A stretch of 64,000 bases of DNA, taken from the NCBI GenBank assembly GCA_910578495.1, contig CAJTRE010000007.1:27481-91480 (forward strand), written 5' to 3'. The notes beneath the pieces are model-generated. The model was not told the DNA's origin. It ran no database searches and was given only the letters and a program-made list of their open reading frames with translations. Of this stretch, positions 7,841-17,274 are shown piece after piece (position 1 is the stretch's first letter; every line of letters starts with the position of its first letter). Origin of the DNA: an uncultured Dorea sp. (GTDB lineage: Bacteria; Bacillota; Clostridia; Lachnospirales; Lachnospiraceae). The position numbers were made by a program, and so were the translations under genes.

Positions 7841-8717
7841 TTATAAAATAGGTGATTGTCGAGAACTCTTAAAAGAAATTCCCGATGAATCAATTAATCT
7901 GGTAGTAACATCTCCTCCATATAACATCGGAAAATCTTATGGAAACTATAAAGATAAAATTCCTTTGGATAAATGGCAAGAATTGATTTCAGATGTAACA
8001 AAAGAAGTACATAGAATATTAACTCCAAATGGAAGTTTTTTCTTAAATCTCTCGCCAGTCCCTTTTGGTAATGACAAAGGGATACTCCCTATGCCATTTC
8101 TTGGATACGAAATATTCAAAGCAAATAATTTATATCTAAGAAATATGATTACTTGGACATTTAATAATATGCAGAATTGTAGCAATAGATTATCTGGACG
8201 ATATGAAAACATTCTTTGGGGTGTCAAAGATATAAATAGCTATGTATTTAATCTTGATGATATACGAATCCCATACATCACTCAAAATGACAAACGACTT
8301 GAAGGTGGCATTGGAAGAAATCCAACAGATGTTTGGTATTTTGATCGTGTAAACAACATGACCAAAAAAAAACTCGGTCTTACACATCCTACAATTTATC
8401 CGCTTCCTATGATTGTACGAATACTCAAAATGAGTAGTAATTTAGGAGATACAATCCTTGACCCATTTGCCGGAAGTGGAACCTCTCTTGTGGCTGCCAA
8501 AATATTAAGTAGAAACGCAATAGGTCTTGAACTTGATGGAAAATACAAAGAAGAATGTGAACATCGATTAAAGACAGAAGGAAACATCTCTGCCTCCGTA
8601 TTTAATGAGTGTAGAAGTGATGAAGAAAAGAAAAATGATTTCTTAAATGCCATTTCTCGATTGTGCGCTAACACCCCCGAACAGCTTTCTTTTGACGATA
8701 TTTTCGGGCAGGATTAA
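7830..8717 (+). CDS. Beta-class DNA methyltransferase B (RM locus 1)
   Basis: A 295-residue methyltransferase, read from ATG 7830, which overlaps the previous stop; a TTG at 7818 is a weaker alternative. TSPPYN lies at residues 27-32 and DPFAGSGTS at 211-219, giving the same beta-class order as its neighbour. A conserved middle block (NPTDVWYF, HPTIYPLPM) fits the family. About 45 residues follow the last methyltransferase motif and form an unassigned tail. It is similar to gene A only in the motifs, so the pair is not a recent duplication. Its stop codon lies inside the 8-bp sequence duplicated by the IS1182 insertion, so the gene just escaped disruption. Confidence 0.9.
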   Translation: MAIDYKIGDCRELLKEIPDESINLVVTSPPYNIGKSYGNYKDKIPLDKWQELISDVTKEVHRILTPNGSFFLNLSPVPFGNDKGILPMPFLGYEIFKANNLYLRNMITWTFNNMQNCSNRLSGRYENILWGVKDINSYVFNLDDIRIPYITQNDKRLEGGIGRNPTDVWYFDRVNNMTKKKLGLTHPTIYPLPMIVRILKMSSNLGDTILDPFAGSGTSLVAAKILSRNAIGLELDGKYKEECEHRLKTEGNISASVFNECRSDEEKKNDFLNAISRLCANTPEQLSFDDIFGQD

Positions 8718-8742
8718 AATGCCCGCAGGCTGTAGATAAAGT
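8711..8742. repeat. Left target duplication and inverted repeat of the IS1182 element
   Basis: GGATTAAA at 8711-8718 is the putative 8-bp target duplication; it contains the stop codon of methyltransferase B. One A (8719) separates it from the left terminal inverted repeat at 8720-8742. Confidence 0.65.
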
Positions 8743-10072
8743 TGGTGCTGGAGTTTGACTCCAGCACCACTTTTCTGCATAAATGAAATTTTTCGTTACA
8801 TTTATTAAAGAATGCACTATATCATATGTTTTCTGCTCTTTTTTGGCAAGGATTTTTGCCAGCTTCTTTAAATTCATACATACGTATGTAAGCCCGACTT
8901 TCATTTCCATTCGGGCTTTCCATTTATACTGTGTATAGCGAAATCCATGATGTTCTTAGGCAGTTCCTGCACTCCATGCAGTTGCTTTTATATTCTCTAT
9001 TTCCCTCCCGATTTGTAGTCGCGTACTTTAAGTCTTTTCCTTCTGAACAGATATAACAATCATAGTATTCATCATATACATACTCATATTTCCTGAAGAA
9101 TCCTTTCTTGGTCTGAGGACATTTGTATGGAAACAATGGTTTCGTATGATCTTCCATCAGCAGACGGCGATTGCCGGTGTTTTATATCCTGCATCTAATA
9201 CCATCATTTTCGGGTGATAGGATGTCAGTTTATCGTAAAGTGTCTTGAATGTCCGGCTGTTATGTTCATTTCCGGGATGAATCGAATATCCCAGAATCCA
9301 GCCTTGTTTATCACATGCTGTTTCAATCCCGTAAGCAAAAGCATGTTTAGATTCCCCTTTGCGGAACCATCCGCTGTCAGGATTACTCGTACTGCATTTT
9401 TGTGTTTTTACTCCTTCTGGAATCAATCCCTCTTCAATAGAGGGGTTCCCGCCACCGGAAGAAGGCGGAGTCTGGTTATGATCATCTTTGTTTTTTTAAG
9501 GCTTTTCCCATGTGCTTTTCTATCCTCATTGATCTCTTTCTGTAATTCTTCCTCATACCAGAGTGCTTCCTGCTTTGCAATCCGTTTTCTCATTTTTTTT
9601 TACTGTTTGCACAAGCTTTTACGTGAGTGGTATCTGCAAATATCACAGAAGTATCTACTAAATGATGTTTCATACATTCTTTTAAAATATGTGAAAAAAT
9701 CTGTTCAAACACATCCGTATCCTGAAACCGGAGTATGTAGTTCTTTCTAAAAATAGAAAAATGTGGTAATGAATCCAACATATCCAATCCAAGAAACCAG
9801 CAATACGCAACATTTACTTCGATTTCTTTTATTATTTGCTGCATACTTTTTATACCATAAAGATATCGAATAAAAGGAATTTTAATCAGTATGACTGGAG
9901 TCATACTTGGACGTCCATTATCAGGAGAATATTTTTCTTCAACAAGTTCATAAATGAAGTTCCAGTTAATCGCTTTGTCTATCAATCGAAGCATATGGTT
10001 TTTGGGAACCATGTCATCCATACAAAATATAAGCATTTGTTCTCTCTTTTTCTCAGCATTTCTTGTCATCAT
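8720..10072 (-). pseudogene. IS1182-family DDE transposase remnant
   Basis: The start (ATG 10070-10072) gives the family N-terminus MLIFCMDDMVPKNHMLRLID and the DUF772 domain, then SVIFADTTHVKACANSKKK. The frame is lost at a nine-A run (about 9593-9601), shifts again in an A-rich stretch near 9495-9500, resumes as IPEGVKTQKCSTSNPDSGWF (from 9426), breaks near 9160 after DAGYKTPAIA, and resumes as MEDHTKPLFPYKCPQTKKG. Around 8930-8955 about 50 codons are missing, so NCMECRNC joins a segment normally close to the C-terminus (HGFRYTQYK). At least four separate lesions make it clearly dead. Confidence 0.85.
8744..8768 (-). terminator. Hairpin at the 3' end of the IS1182 transposase
   Basis: GGTGCTGGAGT (8744-8754) pairs perfectly with ACTCCAGCACC (8758-8768) across a three-base loop. 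In minus-strand reading it lies at the end of the transposase remnant. Confidence 0.55.
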
Positions 10073-10218
10073 GTCATCATAGGTAGTCTCTTCTTAAGAT
10101 TATTATACCATGAAAGCCAATAGATATCATAAAACTATTGGGTGGAAAACATACACTTTTTTCTTAATAAGATAACTCTTAAAAAGTTGAATTGTGAATA
10201 ATTCAAATATAAGAAAAG

Positions 10219-10236
10219 CCCGGACGAGAGTCCGGG
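10219..10236. terminator. Hairpin inside the right end of the IS1182 element
   Basis: CCCGGAC (10219-10225) pairs with GTCCGGG (10230-10236) over a four-base loop, just inside the right inverted repeat. It probably insulates the transposase gene from outside transcription, a common IS feature. Confidence 0.5.
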
Positions 10237-10267
10237 ACTTTGTCTACAGCCTGCGGGCAGGATTAAA
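10237..10267. repeat. Right inverted repeat and target duplication of the IS1182 element
   Basis: The right terminal inverted repeat occupies 10237-10259 and is followed directly by GGATTAAA (10260-10267), which matches the left flank. Confidence 0.65.
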
Positions 10268-10278
10268 TCTTGCCCGTT

Positions 10279-11422
10279 TTATGATTCCACATTATACCTG
10301 TATACATCAGCATTATGAAACATCAGCTTTGCCCTTGCGTTATATGTTTCAGGAGATGAATTTCCACACTGATGCGTTAATACTCTATCAAGAATTTCTT
10401 CTAATTCTTCACATGTATATAACGGATTTTTAATACTAGAATGAATAGCTAAAATTTCATTTTTAGTTCTAGGATTGATTCTGATTAAGTTCTTTGTATT
10501 ATAATCAAAATATCCTGATTCCGCTGTTCCTCTAGTATTCCCATCTATGCTACGATTAATAAATGTAGAACAGTCTACAGATATATTATTCCCATCAAAT
10601 CCATACTCTTTAATTGTTTTTGCTTTTCTAAACCCACCACAACCAAGGAAATGAAGCTGTGTTGCTCTTTCGAAATTAAATGGATCTAAGTTATCCAAAC
10701 AATTTTTTAATATAGTTGAATTTATTGAAGTAGATGAAAGTGCTCCTATTGCTATTTTATCTGGATTATAATCTAACTTACTGAGAAACAAATCTATCTC
10801 ATGTCGCTCCCATGTTCCATTAATAATTGTTGTTATAACAGAATTTGCATACTGAGTACCTTTAGCCCTTTTTAGTCCATCATAAATAATATTGCTATAT
10901 ACTGCTGACAGTTCTATCAATTTATTATTTGATTTTTTCTCTAGAATATTCAATCGTGCTCCCATTCTGACTTCTAATTTTAAAAGGATTAGGAATATCA
11001 AATGTAACTGCACTATCTATTTCTGAATCACATATAACAGAAATATATTTCTCAAAAACATTATTTGTTTCGAAAGTTCTGTTAAAACTTTCAATCAACT
11101 CATCACAGCTAGTAGTTGGATTATGATGTGAAATTAGGTTTACCGCTTTTGCAGTACCTGAATCTAAAAGTATATTGCAGTTGCTAGAGAATACAAATTC
11201 ATCGCCAACATTATCACACAGCCACGATCTTAAATCACTAATCGTTCTCCACCTCTGTGGTCTGATAAAACGATTTCCTGATGCATGTTCAAGAAACACA
11301 TCTCCAAATTTAAGAAGTATCCGCGATTTCATGTATTCTGGCATCCAGTTTTGCCAAACTCTTTTTACGCCATTCCAATCTCCTGCTCCACCACCAGCGC
11401 TATAAATAAAGTAAAATTTCAC
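10279..11422 (-). pseudogene. TGT/DpdA-like protein of RM locus 1, frameshifted
   Basis: Translation begins at GTG 11420-11422 behind AGGAGG at six-base spacing. The frame breaks at a run of six A residues (complement of 10933-10938). Dropping one A joins EYSREK to KSNNKLIELSAVYSN and gives about 380 residues. Features recall the TIM barrel of tRNA-guanine transglycosylases and the DNA-modifying DpdA: ILLDSGT at residues about 84-90, TFDIPNPFKIR at about 140, TTIINGTWERHEIDLFL, then HFLGCGGFRKAKTIKEYGFD and ISVDCSTF. Such enzymes swap a guanine base for a 7-deazaguanine. The gene lies 20 bases after the nuclease gene and in the same direction. The family call is tentative; homopolymer slippage, assembly error or recoding could each explain the frame break. 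Confidence 0.5.
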
Positions 11423-11442
11423 TATTTTCCTCCTAACCCTAA

Positions 11443-12018
11443 TTAATACATCTTTACACCATTCTTTTTCATATCTAGGAAAATATCTATTAATTCTTCA
11501 AAACTTCCCATTTCCAAGAGTTTTGCATAAAACTTTTTGGTATATCCTTTTTTCTTTCCTGCTTCATTAAAATCACCTTCGCGCTCTTCACGATTAAACT
11601 CCTCACCGAGAATAAATAATTCATTTTTTACTTGGTCAGAGGTTTCAAAAAATAATCCCTTCAAGCATGGATAATCAATCCAATGCAAATAAAAAACAGG
11701 TCTATCTAATTCAGATTCAACAATTTCAATTTGCTTTACTATCTTATCTAAATCAAATGTTGCACTTCCTTCATAACAATAACGTCCTATCTTCTGAATC
11801 GCAGAAATAAAGGGTGCTCCGTGATATTTAACTTCAAAATATGCAAGAATACCTTTATCGCTACTTAATAACATACAATCAGGATACTTTTTATTTGATT
11901 TATCTCCATGAGTAACATTCAGTTTATATTTAGTTTTTAAGAAATCAATAATAATATCTTCAAGCAATTTCCCAAACTGAACATCCAATCCTTTTATACT
12001 CTTATTTCGTGGATTCAT
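11443..12018 (-). CDS. PD-(D/E)XK restriction endonuclease (RM locus 1)
   Basis: A 191-residue intact protein. It shows the nuclease core in short form: KKYPDCMLL (P46, D47) followed 15 residues later by FEVKY (E62, K64), the PD-(D/E)XK metal-binding triad, with an amphipathic helix before it (QFGKLLEDIIIDFLKTKY). The C-terminal half has no recognisable domain. No clear ribosome binding site precedes ATG 12016-12018; the AT-rich leader includes a GCAATTATT/AATAATTGC inverted repeat (12031-12039, 12065-12073). Position beside two orphan methyltransferases is the main argument that it is their cognate restriction enzyme. Its specificity cannot be read from sequence. Confidence 0.65.
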   Translation of the reverse strand: MNPRNKSIKGLDVQFGKLLEDIIIDFLKTKYKLNVTHGDKSNKKYPDCMLLSSDKGILAYFEVKYHGAPFISAIQKIGRYCYEGSATFDLDKIVKQIEIVESELDRPVFYLHWIDYPCLKGLFFETSDQVKNELFILGEEFNREEREGDFNEAGKKKGYTKKFYAKLLEMGSFEELIDIFLDMKKNGVKMY

Positions 12019-12025
12019 GAAATAA

Positions 12026-12316
12026 TTACTGCAATTATTTAACCGAAAGGCAAAGGATTATTTCAATAATTGCGGATTACTCAGACTGGATTTAAGAAGT
12101 GACTATGAAAAACAGGATAGGATAGAGGACATTCTTGGTATTATCATTCCTGAAACAAAAGAGATGTTTGCTTGTGAAACGATTGCTACTAAGGCAGTTT
12201 CAATGGCAAAAGAACGAATTACGGCTTTAGAACATATGGGGTTTTGTCTGTCAGAAGAAGATTTGATGGGACATGACGGAACGAAGTACAATTCTTATTA
12301 CGTTCGGGAGGTGTAG
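12026..12316 (+). pseudogene. 3' fragment of an unidentified gene
   Basis: An open frame without a start codon near its left end runs to TAG 12314-12316. It reads naturally from about GLLRLDLRSDYEKQDR through CETIATKAVSMAKERITALE to GHDGTKYNSYYVREV. The next gene starts three bases after its stop, so the two were probably one operon. The left boundary coincides with the start of RM locus 1, so the 5' part was probably lost when the RM genes arrived. I do not recognise the family. Confidence 0.45.
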
Positions 12317-12319
12317 GAA

Positions 12320-12970
12320 ATGGCTTTTGATTTTAAGAAAGAATACAAAGAGTTTTATATGCCCAAGAATAAACCTCAGATTGTCGATGTTCCGACAGCT
12401 AATTATATTGCAGTCAGGGGGAAAGGTAATCCGAATACCCCGGATGGTGAGTATCAGCAGGCAATAGGAGTGCTGTATGCAGTTGCATATACATTAAAAA
12501 TGAGCTATAAAACAGATTATAAGATAGAAGGATTCTTTGAATATGTTGTTCCGCCATTGGAAGGTTTTTGGTGGCAAGATAATGTGGATGGTGTAGACTA
12601 TAGGAGTAAGGACGAATTTAACTGGATTTCTGTTATTCGTTTGCCTGACTTTATTACAAAGAAGGATTTTGAGTGGGCGGTAAAAACTGCAACGCAGAAG
12701 AAAAAGAAGGATTGTAGCAAAGCAGAATTTATGACTATTGACGAAGGGCTATGTGTTCAAATCATGCATATAGGACCTTTTGATAAGGAACCGGAGTCGG
12801 TAGCGGTTATGGATGCATTTATAGAAGAAAATGGATACGTAAATGATGTAAATAAAAAGCGTTTGCATCATGAAATTTATATGTCTGACGCAAGGAAGGC
12901 TGTACCGGAGAAGTGGAAAACGGTTATTAGGCATCCGATTAGAAGAAAACCATTAGCAGGTGGGAGATAA
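12320..12970 (+). CDS. GyrI-like small-molecule-binding domain protein
   Basis: A 216-residue protein of the GyrI-like/SbmC superfamily, the effector-binding fold found in MerR and AraC regulators and as stand-alone proteins. Typical segments are IVDVPTANYIAVRGKGNPN at the N-terminus, FFEYVVPPLEGFWW in the middle, and the CVQIMHIGPFDKEP strand with the HHEIYMSD end motif. No DNA-binding domain is present, so it may bind or hydrolyse a small hydrophobic or cationic compound rather than regulate directly. The start is fixed by GGGAGG at 12306-12311. It sits between the two RM loci and appears intact. Confidence 0.8.
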   Translation: MAFDFKKEYKEFYMPKNKPQIVDVPTANYIAVRGKGNPNTPDGEYQQAIGVLYAVAYTLKMSYKTDYKIEGFFEYVVPPLEGFWWQDNVDGVDYRSKDEFNWISVIRLPDFITKKDFEWAVKTATQKKKKDCSKAEFMTIDEGLCVQIMHIGPFDKEPESVAVMDAFIEENGYVNDVNKKRLHHEIYMSDARKAVPEKWKTVIRHPIRRKPLAGGR

Positions 12971-12999
12971 TTCATAAAAAGTAACTGATATAAAACTCA

Positions 13000-13028
13000 T
13001 TGCAAAGCAGGGAATCGGTTGATATAAT
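13000..13028 (+). promoter_or_regulatory. Promoter of RM locus 2
   Basis: TTGCAA (13000-13005) and TATAAT (13023-13028) are separated by exactly 17 bases. The start of the truncated HTH gene lies 45 bases downstream, so this should drive the RM operon. Confidence 0.65.
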
Positions 13029-13072
13029 GGTATGCAGAGTAATGCATCGTGTAGAATATAGGGGGAACAACG

Positions 13073-13144
13073 ATGCAGGTACTTGTTGCAGAAAGATGGA
13101 TTAATGTAGATGAAGCGGGTGAGTATTTAATATTACGTGTTTAA
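13073..13144 (+). pseudogene. Truncated excisionase-type HTH protein, N-terminal fragment
   Basis: ATG 13073 follows GGGGGAACAACG and opens a 23-codon frame whose sequence ERWINVDEAGEYL is the typical opening of HTH_17/MerR-like DNA-binding proteins. The next residues should continue into the recognition helix, but the frame ends at TAA 13142 and the rest of the domain is absent before the methyltransferase start at 13182. It is probably the stump of a small regulator that headed the RM operon. The fragment is short, so the identification is modest. Confidence 0.4.
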
Positions 13145-13181
13145 TCTTATACGGGTAATGAAGATAGAAAGAGGTAGTTTC

Positions 13182-14211
13182 ATGGTTAGCACGACTAATA
13201 TCAACAACAGAAGATATCTGGGAAATAAATATCGGCTTCTGCCATTTATAAAGAGTGTTGTAGAAAATGAGTGTGAAAAAATTGAATCTATTATAGATAT
13301 TTTTGCTGGAACCGGGGCGGTAACTTCTGCGTTTCAGGATAAAAGGGTTATTACGAACGATATTCTGTACAGCAATTATATTTGTAATTATGCCTGGTTT
13401 GCTCCTGAGCGGTACAGGGAGGAGATGATAGAACAATTAATTACGGAATATAATGCTAAAAAAACAAAGCAAAGAAATTATATGTCGATTCATTTTTCGG
13501 ATACTTATTTTAGTGCAGAGGATTGTTCAAAGATAGGTTTTATACGAGAAGATATAGAAAGAAAATATAAAGCATGCGAGATTTCTTTGAGGGAAAAGGC
13601 TATTCTGGTGACATCATTATTGTATGCAATGGATAAGATAGCGAAAACCTGTGGGCATTACGATGCTTATAGAAAAAGGGGTTGAGTTTGATTCACATTT
13701 GGAATTAAGTCTCCCGATTGCTTGGCAGAATAATCATCCCGGAAATCAGTGTTATAATATGGATTCCAATGAATTGGCGGGAAATATCACTGCCGATTTA
13801 GTATACATTGATCCTCCGTATAATTCTCGTCAGTATTGTGATGCGTATCATTTGCTTGAAAATGTTGCAAGGTGGGAAAAACCGAAAGTATATGGTGTTG
13901 CAAAAAAGATGGACAGGACTGCGTTGAAGAGTCTGTATTGTACAAGAAGAGCAGCGGAAGCGTTTGAAGATCTTGTCACAAAGCTGAATTGCAGATACAT
14001 CTTATTGTCATATAACAATATGGCTGAAAAGGGGAATGATAGATCGAATGCTAAAATTTCGGATGAGGATATCCACAGAATCTTAGGAAAAAAAGGGGAA
14101 GTGAAAGTTTTTTCTGAAGAATATAAGGCATTTACAACAGGAAAGTCAGATATTGAAGATAATCAAGAACGGCTTTTCCTGTGTACATGCAGGAATGGGG
14201 AGAATGAATGA
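13182..14211 (+). pseudogene. D12-class DNA adenine methyltransferase 1 (RM locus 2), frameshifted
   Basis: ATG 13182 behind AGAGGTAG gives RYLGNKYRLLPFI and the SAM-binding motif DIFAGTGAVTSAF, both typical of Dam/D12 N6-adenine methyltransferases. At AGAAAAAGGGG (five A at 13673-13677) the frame ends in TGA. Removing one A joins GHYDAYRK to GVEFDSHLELSLPIAWQNN and continues through the catalytic motif YIDPPYNSRQY to 14211, giving about 342 residues. The lesion separates SAM-binding and catalytic motifs, so neither half should work alone. It overlaps the next gene by ATGA. With an AlwI-type nuclease downstream the expected target is GGATC-like, modified on adenine; that specificity is inferred. 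Confidence 0.85.
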
Positions 14212-15113
14212 TACAGTCACCTTTAAACTATACAGGCGGAAAGTACAAATTACTGCCTCAAATCTTGCCGTTATTTCCAGCAGAAATTACAACATTCGTA
14301 GATTTGTTTTGCGGAGGATGTAATGTTGGAATTAATGTTGGTGCCGATCATCATATCTATAATGATAATTGTACGGAACTTATAGGGCTTTATGAGTTGT
14401 TGGCTCGTTATGAAAGTGAGCGATTCATTGAGAAAGTTGAGCGGATCATATATAAATATAATCTTTCGGATGTCAAAACAAGGGGATACGATTTTTATGG
14501 TTGCAGCAGTGCAAATGGATTGAGTGCCTACAATAAAGAAAAATATCTAAAGCTTAGAACAGATATGAACCAAATGACGCTGCATAATGATGATTATTAT
14601 ATTGCATTATATGTTCTGATTGTATAAGCATTTAATAATCAAATTCGATTTAATAGACAAGGAAAGTTTAATCTTCCATCGGGGAAGCGAGATTTTAATT
14701 ATAAAATGGAAGCTAAACTGACAGAGTTTATGACTCGATTACATGAGCAGAATGCAACATTTAGTTGTCTCGATTTTAGAAGCTTTAGTATAGAAGAAAT
14801 TGGAGATAACGATTTTGTGTATGCTGATCCGCCATATTTAATTACCTGTGCAGCTTACAATGAGCAGGGGGGATGGACCCAAAAACACGAATATGCCTTG
14901 CTTGGATTATTGGATGATTTAAATGAAAGAAACATAAAGTTTGCACTTTCAAATGTTATTGAATCAAAAGGTAAGAGAAATGCGATTCTGCAGGAATGGA
15001 TTGATAAGCAGAATTATAGAATGGTGAATCTTAATTATTCATATAAAAATTCCAATTATCAGCGTAAGAACAAAGAATCTGAGACAAAAGAAATATTAGT
15101 CGTCAATTATTGA
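14208..15113 (+). pseudogene. D12-class DNA adenine methyltransferase 2 (RM locus 2), with in-frame stop
   Basis: A 301-residue frame begins with SPLNYTGGKYKLLPQILPLF and DLFCGGCNVGINV, the Dam-type SAM-binding segments, and later has DFVYADPPYLITCAAYNE, the catalytic DPPY. It is interrupted by TAA at 14625-14627 in the segment LYVLIV*AFNNQIRFNRQGKFN, where Dam homologues have a Tyr (YAFNNQIRFN). The frame is otherwise unbroken, so a single substitution from TAT or TAC explains it. The two fragments are about 139 and 161 residues. A pair of D12 enzymes is expected for a type IIS system with an asymmetric site. Confidence 0.85.
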
Positions 15114-15127
15114 TTGGAGGCAGTAGC

Positions 15128-17244
15128 ATGATTGTAAAAGAAGGACAAATATTTAATTTGATGGATACGAATGGGCGAAGGAACGATGTAATTCATGCGC
15201 TGCAAGGATATCTTATGATTCTGGATCATGTTCAAAATGGGGAAAAAATGGAATGGGCTTCGCTGCCGGAAAGTCTTGCACAATATGAGTTTTATAGACA
15301 GGCGATTGAACTTTCGCCGGATGTGTTTGAAAAACATGTTCCCTATGATAGATTGCAGGAAGAATTGAAACGACATCCAGAGTTTAAATCAGCCGTTGAA
15401 AGAGCTGATATGGAGTGGCTGCAGAAGAATATCTTATCTTTTCAAAAGCTTTTTAAACAGTTTGATCTTGGGATAGAGGATCGGGCAAGACATTATATAA
15501 GCAATCTTGTTAAGCTTGGATTTACCGATGAAAACAGACTCATTTCCCCGGTGGGAGAACTTTTATTAGATTTGAAAAAATTGAAAAAAGATGAGCTTGA
15601 GTCAATGCTGCCGATAGATGGGGTGAATGTTGTATATCTTCGTCAGCTTTTAAAACTGCGTCTATTCACTGTCGATCGGGAAAAGTTTTATTCTCCCTTT
15701 GCACTGGCTATTTATGCACTGCTTAGAAGAAAAAGATTATCGGAAAATGCTTTTTTAGAATTGGTGCAAGGTCTTAGCCCATATTCAAATTTTGACGATA
15801 TTGAAGCCTATGTGGATAATTACAAGGAGGGCGGTGTTGTATCAGATATTGCCATTGAAATGCCTGAAGTTACGTTATCAACGATCCGTATGGCAGAAGC
15901 GGACTTTAGAGATATATACAAAAACAGAAAAAGTGCCTCGGCTGTCGATGTGTATTGGAGATTTTATAATTTGGTTTGGGATTATGTAGGTCTGCCTTCA
16001 GTAAATACTGTTGATAAGTTACTTACATACTATGAAAACAATAAACCGATGTTGAATAAGGCGTTTGGATGTGGACAAAATATTTTCTCTCAAAGAACAG
16101 GGGAACGCCCGACGCTGGATAACTTTGCTGAGCAATATAAGAAGATGTTTACCACGTCAATAAACCAGTATTTGTATAGGAAGTTTTCATTGTCAAAAAT
16201 ACTGGATCAAATTAGAGAGTATTCAGATACAACGAAAAGAATTTTTAAAGCCACTGGTATTATTAGTTTTGACAATGGTTTCGTTGAGCTTGCCTATAGA
16301 GAGCTTTGTGCATGTATATTTGAAGAGAAAGTTATGAAAGAAAAGATTACGGGATGTATTTCGGAAGAATTACATTCGCAATATGAATGTTATTCCGATT
16401 ATGAGGACACAATATATAGTTATTTTTGTAGTGTAACATCTTTATCCCAAGTGTTTGAATACTATGAAGAAGAGACCAAACAGGTTGAAAATAATATTCA
16501 GAAAGAATTTCCGGGAGTTGCTGTCGAGAACATTCCTGCGGTGGTAACAGAGCGCAGAAAAAGAGAATTTGTTGAGTTTATTGAAAAGAATTATCCGGCG
16601 GGAAGAGTGAAGGAGCTTTTGCGTTTGTTTTGTGATAGAAAAAATGACAAAATCATTAAGATGGAAGTTTCTCAAGATGCGACAGTGCCAACTATTTACG
16701 AGTATATAGTTGGTATTGCATGGTATTATTTCTCCGGTAAACGAATAGATCTTCTGGATAGTTATAATCTTACGCTTTCAGCAGATTTTGAACCATTGGT
16801 TCATGCAGGCGGCGGTCAAGGTGATATAGTGATTTATGAAAATAATAAGGTTGTAATGATTGAGGCTACATTAATGAATGCGAATAGCCAAAAACGTGGT
16901 GAGTGGGAACCGGTATTAAGGCACTCAATTAATCTGAAAATTAATGAGGAGACTGCAAAAACGGAAAGGGAAGTTACATCATTCTTTATAGGGATTCGTT
17001 TGACTATAATACAATCAATATATGGAAGGCTGTTGCTGCAGTTCCACTACAATCGTCGATTGACAAGGACAAGTTTACAGATAATGTAGTGATTATGCCG
17101 GTGAACACCGAAGAACTGGAAGCGTTGATGGATAAGAGTGACAAGTATGATGAAATCATAACACAAGTTCACAGTTTGTTTGAAGTTGATAAGATCAAGT
17201 TTGATATAGAGTGGCGTGATAAATTTATGTCTCAGCTTGTATGA
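15128..17244 (+). pseudogene. AlwI-family type IIS restriction endonuclease (RM locus 2), frameshifted near the C-terminus
   Basis: ATG 15128 follows GGAGG. About 620 residues run in one frame and include the AlwI-family nuclease core near the C-terminus (FEPLVHAGGGQGDIVIYEN, then VVMIEATLMN). At ATAGGGATTCG (16988-16998) the frame shifts. Inserting one base restores a continuation DSFDYNTINIWKAVAAVPLQ, VVIMPVNTEELEAL and KFDIEWRDKFMSQLV, ending at TGA 17242-17244, for about 705 residues. The open frame as it stands ends at 17089 with a nonsense tail. The conserved end is lost, so activity is doubtful. AlwI cuts beside GGATC, which fits the two adenine methyltransferases upstream. Confidence 0.82.
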
Positions 17245-17274
17245 AGAATTTGTTTTGGAAACAGGGAGGAAATT

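Larger units (their letters stand above)
8720..10259. mobile_element. Decayed IS1182-family insertion sequence
   Basis: The element is bounded by 23-base inverted repeats with one mismatch (8720-8742 and 10237-10259, each beginning TGCCCGCAGGCTGTAGA when read inward). It is flanked by GGATTAAA on both sides (8711-8718 and 10260-10267). At about 1540 bases it is shorter than an intact member because of an internal deletion in the transposase. The sequence outside the IS, CGGGCA on the left and TGCCCG on the right, would form a terminator stem if the IS were removed. So it inserted into the loop of the terminator between the converging halves of RM locus 1. Confidence 0.8.

Noticed and set aside
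8744..8768. Riboswitch or small RNA at the methyltransferase end
   Set aside because: The perfect hairpin lies inside the IS1182 element and is better explained as its transposase terminator.
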